Below, in pieces: positions 1 through 5,698 of a stretch of DNA of 7,962 nucleotides (position 1 is the first letter of the stretch; each line of letters starts with the position of its first letter). The stretch comes from Dokdonella_A sp038237055 (GTDB lineage Bacteria > Pseudomonadota > Gammaproteobacteria > Xanthomonadales > Rhodanobacteraceae): the NCBI GenBank assembly GCA_038237055.1, contig JBBRZD010000140.1, positions 1 through 7,962 of the forward strand. The letters are read 5' to 3'. The translations under genes and the position numbers were made by a program. The notes under the pieces are model-generated. The model saw only the letters and a list, made by a program, of their open reading frames with translations. It was not told the DNA's origin and searched no databases.

Positions 1-280
1 TCTCGTCGTCGGTAGCGTTTGGAGGTCGCGTGAGCACATAGGTTCCGGCTGGGAGCATGATCGTTGCACCGAGGCCGCTCGAGCGATTGGCCTGCATGAC
101 AGCCGCGCGCAAGGTGCATTTGTTGAAAGCGGTATGGCACACGCCGTCGCTCGTGTCGTCGTCGATTCCATCCAGAGTGCTGTCGACGAGGAACGTCTGC
201 ACCGCGCACGCTGGAGAAGCGAATGCAAGGGCTGCGCAGATCAGCGCAGCGACTACGGGAGGCTTCGCCGTCGTGCGCAT
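1..280 (-). CDS. Secreted CSLREA-domain protein, N-terminal part only (cut by window edge)
   Basis: The first 93 residues are visible; the rest lies beyond the left edge. A signal peptide is clear: a basic start (MRTTAK), a hydrophobic core at about residues 9-22, and an Ala-Cys-Ala signal peptidase I site before Val27. The mature protein begins with a short beta-strand (QTFLVDST), an Asp-rich stretch (about residues 38-46), then Cys48 and the motif CTLRAAVMQAN at residues 55-65. This matches the CSLREA N-terminal domain usually placed before a right-handed parallel beta-helix, followed here by an IMLPAGTYVL strand typical of such proteins. The ATG shares one base with the stop codon of the upstream gene (TGATG) and has no strong ribosome binding site of its own, so translational coupling is likely. 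Two Cys (48 and 55) probably form a disulfide after export. The function is unknown; an extracellular or surface beta-helix is the family expectation. Confidence 0.85.
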   Translation of the reverse strand, partial: MRTTAKPPVVAALICAALAFASPACAVQTFLVDSTLDGIDDDTSDGVCHTAFNKCTLRAAVMQANRSSGLGATIMLPAGTYVLTRPPNATDDE

Positions 281-2457
281 CAGGAATGGACTCTGGCCGT
301 TAGCCGATGCAAGGCCACACCGAGCACAATGCCGGACAGCACAAGCAGCATCCATGTCGACAACGTGGGCGCCGCAATGGCGGAAACGACGCTGCCAGGT
401 GCCGCGACGACCTGAATCAATGTCGCGGATGTGCTGGTCGCGTTCGTTGCGTCGCCACTGTAGATCGCGGAAATGGGATGCGATCCGAGCGCCAGCGTCG
501 ACGTGGTGAACGTCGCCATTCCCGCGCTGACCGCTCCTGTACCGAGCGCGTTTGCGCCGTCATCGAATTGCATCGCTCCGGTCGGATTCGTGCCGTTGAC
601 GGTCGCCGTAAAGGTGACGGATTGGCCGACCAGCGATGGATTGAGCGATGACACGACGCTAGTGGTTGTCGCGCCAGGCGCCACGCCATTCACTACCTGG
701 CTCACTAGCGGGGACGAGCTGCCGCCGTTGCTGGAGTCGCCCGAATACACGGCCGTAACTGGATGGGTGCCGACATTCAAGGCGGCCGTCGTGAACGTTG
801 CTGTCGTGCCAGCCAACATTGCGGGCGCACCGAGATTCGTCGCGCCGTCCTTGAACTGCACGGTACCGGTCGGCGCCGTGCCGCCCGTAACGGTTGCGGT
901 AAAGGTGACGCTCTGACCGAACGTAGACGGATTGAGCGACGACACGACGCTTATGGTGGTCGGGCTGACTCCTCCCGTCGCGTTGAGGCATTGCGAGAAC
1001 TCGGAGGTATTGCCTGCAGCATTGGTGGCCGTGCTGGTGATGACGGACTGAGCGGCGGGGACTGCGAACGTCAAGGGCCCGAAGCTCGCGTTGCCGCTCG
1101 CATCGGTGCTGACATTAGCCGTTCCGACGTACGTTTGCCCTTGGCCGTAGCCGGACGCGTCACATGTCGCGTTGGCGAAGAACTCCAGGGTGAATGTGCG
1201 GCTGGCGACGCCGTTCAAGGTTCCCGAAATAGTCGCAGTGCCGCCGCTCGTTGTGGCCGCTGTAAGCACTGGATAGTTTTGGCCGAGGTTGCCGTGACTT
1301 GTATCCGTGTCACCCGGGTCGTTTGGCAAAGGAATTCCGTTTCCGTCAATGTCGATGCCGAGTCCGCTATTGGAATGGATCACGTTCTGCGAAATGCTGT
1401 TGCCAGAACTATCGTAGTTTGCATTCACGCCCGGACCTAAATTGAAAGCAATGACGTTCGGCTGTCCCGCTGAGGAGCCGCCCACTACCGAGCCGGTCCC
1501 ATGCAGAAACACACCGAATCCATTTGCACCGAGGCCGGTGGGTAGCGAACTTATGCCGTCGCGCTGCGTGCCGATCAGATTGCCACGCAGCGTGATGGCA
1601 CCGACTGTCTGCACACCGCCTCCGGAATTTCCGGAAATCAAATTGTCGAGCACACTCACTCCTGCCAGTTGTACGATCCCCGCCTGCAGCGAGGTCGGCG
1701 TGTCGAGGCTGAGTGTTCCCGTAGTGTCGGTGCCGATGTAGTTGCCTTGGATCAGGTGGCCGGTGGTCGTGCCGGCAAGCGGCAGCTCCACACCATAAAA
1801 AAGATGACCGGAAATAAGGTTGCGATCCGCCGCAGCAGGCCCACCGACAGTCAGGTTGTTGGGTAAGGATTGCACCACGATTCCAAACGTTCCGTGCTTA
1901 CCGATCGTACCGGATGTGTCAGTGCCGATGAAATTGCCGGCAACGGTCACGTTGTTGGCGGCCACTGATATCTCGTCGTAGCGATTGTTGAGAACGAGCC
2001 CACGTATCGTGGTGCCGTCGGCGCCAGCGGCGACGTGCAGGTCATCCGTACTTGCGGCAAGATCGATTTCGATCGTCAGCACGGCATTGATCCCGGCATT
2101 CAGCGCATGCGTATTCGGGCTGGATCCCGGTTGAGTGTAGCCATCGATCAGAACTGGTTTGGCGATAGCCGGCAAAGGGCTCACGGGCGCAATGGTGTGC
2201 ACTCCCGCAGCGGCGATATTGAAATGTATCGCGTCGCTCACGCCGTAGACGCCGGGGCTCTGGCCGGCGATGTCCGAATCGCCCAGATCGTTGCCGGTGT
2301 TGATCGACGTCATCGCTTCGCGCAACGTCACCTTGCCGTCGGCGGCTATTACGCTGTCAGCGGTGGATGTCACCGTGACCGTCGCCGCGAAAAGCCGGGT
2401 GGACACGAATAGCGCGAACAGCGCAAACACGATGGAACGGGTATAGAAGCGGGTCAT
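280..2457 (-). CDS. Secreted beta-helix protein with CSLREA-like start, two Ig-like repeats and IPTL-CTERM-like tail
   Basis: The 725-residue product starts with a signal peptide (MTRFYTRSIV, then a hydrophobic stretch to Ala24/25). A CSLREA-like segment follows, with VTLREAM at residues 43-49 and the usual Cys replaced by Val. Residues about 75-390 form a right-handed parallel beta-helix with repeated NxIxGN-type turns (GNFIGTD, NLISG, GNYIGTD, NLIGT, NVIHSNSG). Residues about 395-495 are the accessory domain that often follows it (EFFANATCD, then GNTSEFSQC). Two Ig-like repeats of the Big_3_5 type start at residues 500 and 597. The C-terminus (696-725) is APTLSTW, a hydrophobic helix and an Arg/His tail, like the IPTL-CTERM sorting signal. 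The start at 2457 was chosen because AGAGGG lies 7 nt upstream and a signal peptide follows directly; an in-frame ATG at 2565 would put 36 polar, Cys-containing residues before it. It is probably a surface or envelope protein, with adhesion-like or structural role only as an inference. Confidence 0.9.
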   Translation of the reverse strand: MTRFYTRSIVFALFALFVSTRLFAATVTVTSTADSVIAADGKVTLREAMTSINTGNDLGDSDIAGQSPGVYGVSDAIHFNIAAAGVHTIAPVSPLPAIAKPVLIDGYTQPGSSPNTHALNAGINAVLTIEIDLAASTDDLHVAAGADGTTIRGLVLNNRYDEISVAANNVTVAGNFIGTDTSGTIGKHGTFGIVVQSLPNNLTVGGPAAADRNLISGHLFYGVELPLAGTTTGHLIQGNYIGTDTTGTLSLDTPTSLQAGIVQLAGVSVLDNLISGNSGGGVQTVGAITLRGNLIGTQRDGISSLPTGLGANGFGVFLHGTGSVVGGSSAGQPNVIAFNLGPGVNANYDSSGNSISQNVIHSNSGLGIDIDGNGIPLPNDPGDTDTSHGNLGQNYPVLTAATTSGGTATISGTLNGVASRTFTLEFFANATCDASGYGQGQTYVGTANVSTDASGNASFGPLTFAVPAAQSVITSTATNAAGNTSEFSQCLNATGGVSPTTISVVSSLNPSTFGQSVTFTATVTGGTAPTGTVQFKDGATNLGAPAMLAGTTATFTTAALNVGTHPVTAVYSGDSSNGGSSSPLVSQVVNGVAPGATTTSVVSSLNPSLVGQSVTFTATVNGTNPTGAMQFDDGANALGTGAVSAGMATFTTSTLALGSHPISAIYSGDATNATSTSATLIQVVAAPGSVVSAIAAPTLSTWMLLVLSGIVLGVALHRLTARVHS
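283..372 (-). other. IPTL-CTERM-like C-terminal sorting signal of the beta-helix protein
   Basis: The last 30 residues show the three parts of an IPTL-CTERM signal: the short motif APTLSTW (family consensus IPTLSxW), a hydrophobic helix (MLLVLSGIVLGVALH), and a basic tail with two Arg. The family is known to be associated with exosortase H (XrtH), a membrane sorting enzyme. The first position is Ala rather than Ile, and Trp is followed by Met rather than Gly. No exosortase gene is present in the window. Confidence 0.75.
388..960 (-). repeat. Two tandem Ig-like repeat modules (291-bp period)
   Basis: Two copies of a 97-codon module lie head to tail within the beta-helix gene, at about 670-960 and 388-669. 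Both protein copies begin TT-x-SVVSSLNPS, continue GQSVTFTATV, and end with a YSGD turn, as in Big_3_5-type Ig-like domains. At DNA level the segments 605-660 and 896-951 match at 45 of 56 positions by hand alignment, with an exact 291-nt offset. This points to internal duplication followed by divergence. Confidence 0.85.
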
Positions 2458-2464
2458 TGCTTTT

Positions 2465-2470
2465 CCCTCT
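2465..2470 (-). promoter_or_regulatory. Ribosome binding site (AGAGGG) fixing the start at 2457
   Basis: On the minus strand AGAGGG sits 7 nt before the ATG at 2457. This supports the signal-peptide start of the beta-helix protein over the longer in-frame start at 2565. Confidence 0.65.
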
Positions 2471-2570
2471 GATGTCGTTTGTCTGATGGCGTCGATACGG
2501 GTGTTTAGGCGAAGCCAATTGCAACTGCACCCATTGGTTTGATAGCAGCCGCCAAGCATGAGCATGATTA

Positions 2571-3197
2571 CTAGAGCCGCGCCGCGAGTTTTCGTCCCAA
2601 TGATTCGAGACTGTCGAGTGTGGGCAGCGGTGCATCCGATGACGCTTCGTGCACCATCAAAACAGCCATCCGGTGCCCGCGCTGGATGGCGATTAGCGCG
2701 ACGTCGCTGAGGAGCCCGCGCTGTTTTTCCGCCTTTTCCAGTATTGCTATCGCATGGTCGCCGATGCCCACGATCGGCTGGAATACAATCTGATCAGCCG
2801 CGCCCTCGATAGTCGGATCGACGACGCCGGTCAGTTCGCCGCGTAGCTCGTTCTCGAACGCATCCGCCTCGACCTTGGTGACTACCTCCACGCCGATCTG
2901 CCCGGTCGGCGTTTCCCACGCACAGCGGTCGAAGCCATATTCGAGACTCCCCGTGTTGCGCTTGCCGGATGCAGCCTTCGGAAAAAAGCTGCGTATGTCG
3001 TCATCGCTGAGCAGTGCGCAGGCGTTTTCGGCGGATACTGGCGGCGCAGTGCTGCTCTTCGCCCTGCTCGGTGCCGACGAAGGGGACATGGCCACGCCAG
3101 AAGGCGCAATCACAGCCGCATCCGGGCTGTGCGCCGAACAGGCGGAAAGCAAGCCTGCCAAAGCGACTATCGACAGAGAGAAACCCATTGTGTGCAT
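2571..3197 (-). CDS. Putative outer-membrane lipoprotein with a small two-cysteine domain
   Basis: The 208-residue product has a lipoprotein signal: a short hydrophobic stretch followed by the lipobox LLSAC, with Cys20 as the lipidated residue. Residue +2 is Ser, which by the Lol rule favours the outer membrane. A Ser/Pro/Ala-rich linker (about residues 21-57) leads to a compact domain with NACALLSDDDI (Cys60) and DRCAWETPTG (Cys92, Trp94), ending at LGRKLAARL. The pattern of Cys-x-Leu-Leu near the start, a later Cys-x-Trp, and a beta-rich end resembles DUF3558-type lipoproteins, but that is an impression without alignment. The two Cys probably form a disulfide. The start at 3197 (MHTMGF) has AGGA 6 nt upstream; the ATG at 3188 and the in-frame start at 3293 fit less well. 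It lies between two genes for secreted proteins on the same strand. The function is unknown. Confidence 0.8.
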   Translation of the reverse strand: MHTMGFSLSIVALAGLLSACSAHSPDAAVIAPSGVAMSPSSAPSRAKSSTAPPVSAENACALLSDDDIRSFFPKAASGKRNTGSLEYGFDRCAWETPTGQIGVEVVTKVEADAFENELRGELTGVVDPTIEGAADQIVFQPIVGIGDHAIAILEKAEKQRGLLSDVALIAIQRGHRMAVLMVHEASSDAPLPTLDSLESLGRKLAARL

Positions 3198-3352
3198 TTT
3201 TGATCCTGGTTGGAAGGCTGCGATGGATGACGAGTTTCGCGCACCAATTGGCCGATTCGGGTGGTCAATCAACTCGGCGTTAAACACCGCCATCCATTGC
3301 CTCGACGTCCGTGGTGCAGGACTAGTTTTTTGAATCGCACAAATTTCTTGCG
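3198..3352. other. Gap between lipoprotein gene and upstream secreted-protein gene; no clear signal
   Basis: These 155 nt hold no hairpin followed by a T-run on the minus strand and no convincing -35/-10 pair. The only clear element is AGGA at 3204-3207, the ribosome binding site of the lipoprotein gene. The two flanking genes may therefore share a transcript. Confidence 0.5.
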
Positions 3353-4915
3353 TCAGTCGCTGTGAGGGCCGCCGAACTGGTCGGCAAAGATCGAATCGTT
3401 GGCCTTGAGTTGCCCGACGACGAAGTCCACGTCATCGTCGATCGTAGGTCCCCATAAGCGCGTGCCGGTAACCGTCACGAACTCGTCACTGACATCGAGA
3501 CCCGGGCCCGCCCACGTCGTGTCATTGGAGCCGGTGCCGGTAACCGCGACGTAGTTGCCTGCGTGATACGTGTTGCCACTGGCACCGTATTGCTCTATGC
3601 GAATTACCTGCGGCGAGCCGATCGCAAAAAGATTTCCCTGCGTGCTGATTACCAGATCGCGATTGCCCGGGCGCTCGCCGATTGCAATCGGAATGGCGTT
3701 GCTGAAGTTGCTACCAAACGAGCTGTGGTTGCTCCGAACGCACAGGCCAGTGCCGCAAAACGATGGGTCGTATTCGAGGCCGCCGGCGAGCGAATTGAGG
3801 CGACCTACCAGAGTGGCCGGAACATTGAGCAAATCCGTGTCCGAACTTCCGGCGAAAGCGATCTTTCCGTTTGCCAGCACGGTTATTGCATTGACGGAGT
3901 CCTTCTTGTAGCCGGTGTTATCGTCTTCGTAATAGATATATTGCGTAGCCTGCACGACCCCGGTGGTTGCAGAGATCGCACTGATATAGCCCTCGTAATC
4001 GCCGTTTAAAGCTCTCTTGTACGTTCCGCCGATGTACAACAGGTCGGGGCCAGGAGTGGCCGCGGGCCGGCGCGCCATCGTCATCAGCGTTTGGTCGATA
4101 GTGTCGCCGAACTCGATCTGGTAGGTGGCGTTCCCATTCGTGCCAAAAGACGCGACGGCCTGACCCGTGACGGCATTAATCTTGGTCAGCGCGAGCTGCA
4201 TTCCAACGCTGAGGTTCGACTCGCCGCCGATGAATAAATAACCACCCGGATCGTAAACAATGCGATGTGCAATGCTGCCCAGACGACTGGTGTCACCGCC
4301 GGGCGCGTCGAAGACGGTGTAGCTGTAGCCCACCGTGGATCCAGATGCGAAGCCCGCGCAGGCCGCGCCCGTGTCAATGTCGAAGCAAAAGGTCGTGAAC
4401 GCATTCCCGAATAGAAAAAGACTCGACTGACCGGTGAAGTACAACCGGTGGGTTCCGTCGAATGCCACATCCTGAGCTTCGGTCAGCGTCGTCTGCAGCG
4501 TGAGTTTGCCGCTCGGAAAGACAGTGCTTGTGGCGACGAATCCCGTTACCGGATCGGTTCTGCCAATGGCGACATCCCAAGTGCCGTTATGCCAATGCAC
4601 GCCCGCGACATAGCCAAATGTGTGGAAGATGGGAATGCCGCCCGCAGAGCCATCAAGCTCGGATCGGTAGAACGTGCGCATGCCCCAATCTCTTGTGTAT
4701 GTGCCGGAATTGAAATCATAGATCTGGGTGCCGCCACCGATACCGAAGTTGGGATCGAGATCGAGGTCTGTTGGTGCGATGACATCGACGACGTGCGGGT
4801 TGTAGCGTGTGACATCCACGGCTCCTTTGCGGCCAGCCTCCAAGCTCTCGTTCTGTGCGAACGCGTTGCCACACAATAAGAGGGCAACGCACAGGCTGAG
4901 CAAATAGATTTTCAT
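3353..4915 (-). CDS. Secreted protein with delta-60-like repeats and IFADQF tail
   Basis: The 520-residue product begins with a classic signal peptide (MKIYLLSLCVALLLCGNAFA), probably cleaved before Gln21. Residues 51-62 (LDLDPNFGIGGG) match the first part of a delta-60 repeat (consensus LDxsFGxgG). A fuller repeat occurs at about residues 342-395: ITVLANGKIAFAG, then LVGRLN, then YDPSFCGTGLC. Other segments such as GGYLFIGGESN and LTKINAVTGQAVASFG look like further degenerate copies, so a beta-propeller-like fold is plausible. The protein ends SIFADQFGGPHSD; tails like IFADGFE recur, as I recall, on secreted proteins of Xanthomonadales. The start at 4915 is set by the signal peptide; AGAGGG lies only 2 nt before the ATG, which is unusually tight. 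An in-frame ATG at 5002 would add 29 residues without signal-peptide character. The gene is divergent from the sigma-kinase operon. Its function is unknown. Confidence 0.85.
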   Translation of the reverse strand: MKIYLLSLCVALLLCGNAFAQNESLEAGRKGAVDVTRYNPHVVDVIAPTDLDLDPNFGIGGGTQIYDFNSGTYTRDWGMRTFYRSELDGSAGGIPIFHTFGYVAGVHWHNGTWDVAIGRTDPVTGFVATSTVFPSGKLTLQTTLTEAQDVAFDGTHRLYFTGQSSLFLFGNAFTTFCFDIDTGAACAGFASGSTVGYSYTVFDAPGGDTSRLGSIAHRIVYDPGGYLFIGGESNLSVGMQLALTKINAVTGQAVASFGTNGNATYQIEFGDTIDQTLMTMARRPAATPGPDLLYIGGTYKRALNGDYEGYISAISATTGVVQATQYIYYEDDNTGYKKDSVNAITVLANGKIAFAGSSDTDLLNVPATLVGRLNSLAGGLEYDPSFCGTGLCVRSNHSSFGSNFSNAIPIAIGERPGNRDLVISTQGNLFAIGSPQVIRIEQYGASGNTYHAGNYVAVTGTGSNDTTWAGPGLDVSDEFVTVTGTRLWGPTIDDDVDFVVGQLKANDSIFADQFGGPHSD

Positions 4916-4930
4916 TTCCCTCTCGCTTGA

Positions 4931-4957
4931 ATCATGCAAAATGTGAATGGACGTCAA
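4931..4957 (-). promoter_or_regulatory. Candidate promoter for the secreted-protein cluster
   Basis: On the minus strand TTGACG (4957-4952) matches 5 of 6 positions of the sigma70 -35 box. It is followed after 15 nt by CATGAT (4936-4931), which matches 4 of 6 -10 positions. The spacer is short, and the predicted transcript start would leave a leader of only about 9 nt, so this is a weak call. Confidence 0.3.
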
Positions 4958-5095
4958 GCTGGCATTGCTCCCCTTTTGCGGTGACGGCGCTTGTCCGGTC
5001 AATCGCTTGCAGAGCTCTCTCGTGCGGTCGTCTCACGCTTTCATACGGCAAAGAGCAACGTATCCGACACGGCGCCGTCAAAAAGTCGGCCCGGC

Positions 5096-5101
5096 TATAC
5101 T
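5096..5101 (+). promoter_or_regulatory. Candidate -10 element upstream of the sigma factor gene
   Basis: TATACT matches 5 of 6 positions of the sigma70 -10 box and lies 27 nt before the GTG start. No acceptable -35 box is present at 15-19 nt spacing, so the promoter may be activator-dependent or recognised by another sigma factor. Confidence 0.3.
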
Positions 5102-5115
5102 CGACGTCTGTGGTT

Positions 5116-5124
5116 GGAGAGAGG
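5116..5124 (+). promoter_or_regulatory. Ribosome binding site (GGAGAGAGG) supporting the GTG start at 5129
   Basis: The purine-rich stretch GGAGAGAGG ends 4 nt before GTG; its GGAGAG part is 7 nt away. It favours GTG 5129 over the long in-frame ATG at 4991 and over ATG 5144. Confidence 0.65.
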
Positions 5125-5128
5125 CCCC

Positions 5129-5698
5129 GTGAGCACACTCGACATGAACGCCCTGCTTGAGGCCACGAATAGTGGCGATGCGACGGCGCTCAAAGCGGCA
5201 TTTGTGCAGGTCTACGGAGAACTCAAGCAGATTGCCCGCAAGCAACTACGAGCGTCGCCGGGCGCTACGCTGAACACCACGGGGCTGCTGCACGAGGCGT
5301 ATCTGAAACTCGCTCGTTCGGACTCGCACAACATCCAGGGTCGGGTGCACTTCTTCGCGTTGGCGGCGAAGGCGATGCGTCAGATCGTGATCGACCACGC
5401 ACGCGCACGGATCACCGACAAGCGCGGCGGCATGCAGGCGCAGATTGTCGATTTGGACGCGGCGGCGGAAGCGCCCAGCGATGATTTCGGGCCGGACGCA
5501 TTGCTGCGATTGGAGCGCGCGCTGCTGCAGCTGGAAGTCGATGAACCGCGCTTGGCGAACCTCATTGACTTGCGTTTTTTCGCCGGCCTCAGCAGCGCCG
5601 AAATCGCGAGCTTGCAGGACGTCAACGAACGCACGGTGTCGCGCGATTGGCGTCGCGCGCGAGCGCATCTCTACGATGCATTGTATGCCGATGGCTGA
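5129..5698 (+). CDS. ECF-like RNA polymerase sigma factor, TIGR02999/ECF43-like
   Basis: The 189-residue product directs RNA polymerase to specific promoters. Region 2 spans about residues 6-90: a first helix pair (ALKAAFVQVYGELKQIARKQL), then LNTTGLLHEAYLKLA (region 2.2), then VHFFALAAKAMRQIVIDHARAR (regions 2.3-2.4). A linker of about 50 residues leads to region 4 at 145-189, with the helix-turn-helix LSSAEIASLQDVNERTVSRDW. The HEAYLKL and IDHARA motifs are those of the TIGR02999 group, which I associate with ECF43. Instead of the acidic residues seen in region 2.2 of most ECF factors, it has Asn49-Thr50-Thr51-Gly52; the family consensus also has a Thr here. The GTG start follows a good ribosome binding site and gives the usual family length. 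The gene overlaps the downstream kinase gene by 14 nt, and no anti-sigma gene is present, so control by the kinase is the likely mode. Confidence 0.92.
   Translation: MSTLDMNALLEATNSGDATALKAAFVQVYGELKQIARKQLRASPGATLNTTGLLHEAYLKLARSDSHNIQGRVHFFALAAKAMRQIVIDHARARITDKRGGMQAQIVDLDAAAEAPSDDFGPDALLRLERALLQLEVDEPRLANLIDLRFFAGLSSAEIASLQDVNERTVSRDWRRARAHLYDALYADG

Noticed and set aside
57..509. Plus-strand open frames spanning the junction of the two CSLREA-type genes
   Set aside because: They run antisense to both genes, show no family resemblance, and have no convincing ribosome binding site.
763..1440. Plus-strand open frame of 225 codons inside the beta-helix gene
   Set aside because: The product is rich in Arg, Gly and Cys with no domain, and the opposite strand encodes a convincing protein with signal peptide, repeats and sorting signal.
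2515..2537. Possible hairpin with CCAAT/ATTGG arms in the gap before the beta-helix gene
   Set aside because: The stem is only 5 bp with an imperfect interior and no T-run follows, so it does not support a terminator or attenuator.
2458..2565. N-terminal extension of the beta-helix gene to ATG 2565 (Cys-containing peptide)
   Set aside because: The extension would bury the signal peptide behind 36 polar residues, while ATG 2457 has a good ribosome binding site directly before a normal signal peptide.
3244..3251. Palindrome CCAATTGG upstream of the lipoprotein gene
   Set aside because: An isolated 8-bp palindrome without a second copy or promoter context is not evidence of a regulator site.
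2571..3352. Alternative plus-strand genes at 2875-3333 and 3014-3283
   Set aside because: They lie antisense to the lipoprotein gene, whose lipobox, linker and ribosome binding site make it the real coding frame.
4926..4958. Inverted repeat CTTGA ... TCAAG near the minus-strand promoter candidate
   Set aside because: Arms of 5 bp separated by 23 nt are expected by chance in a region this size; no operator can be claimed.
4991..5128. N-terminal extension of the sigma factor to ATG 4991
   Set aside because: The extra 46 residues have no sigma-factor character and would cover the likely promoter; GTG 5129 has a strong ribosome binding site and gives the normal length.
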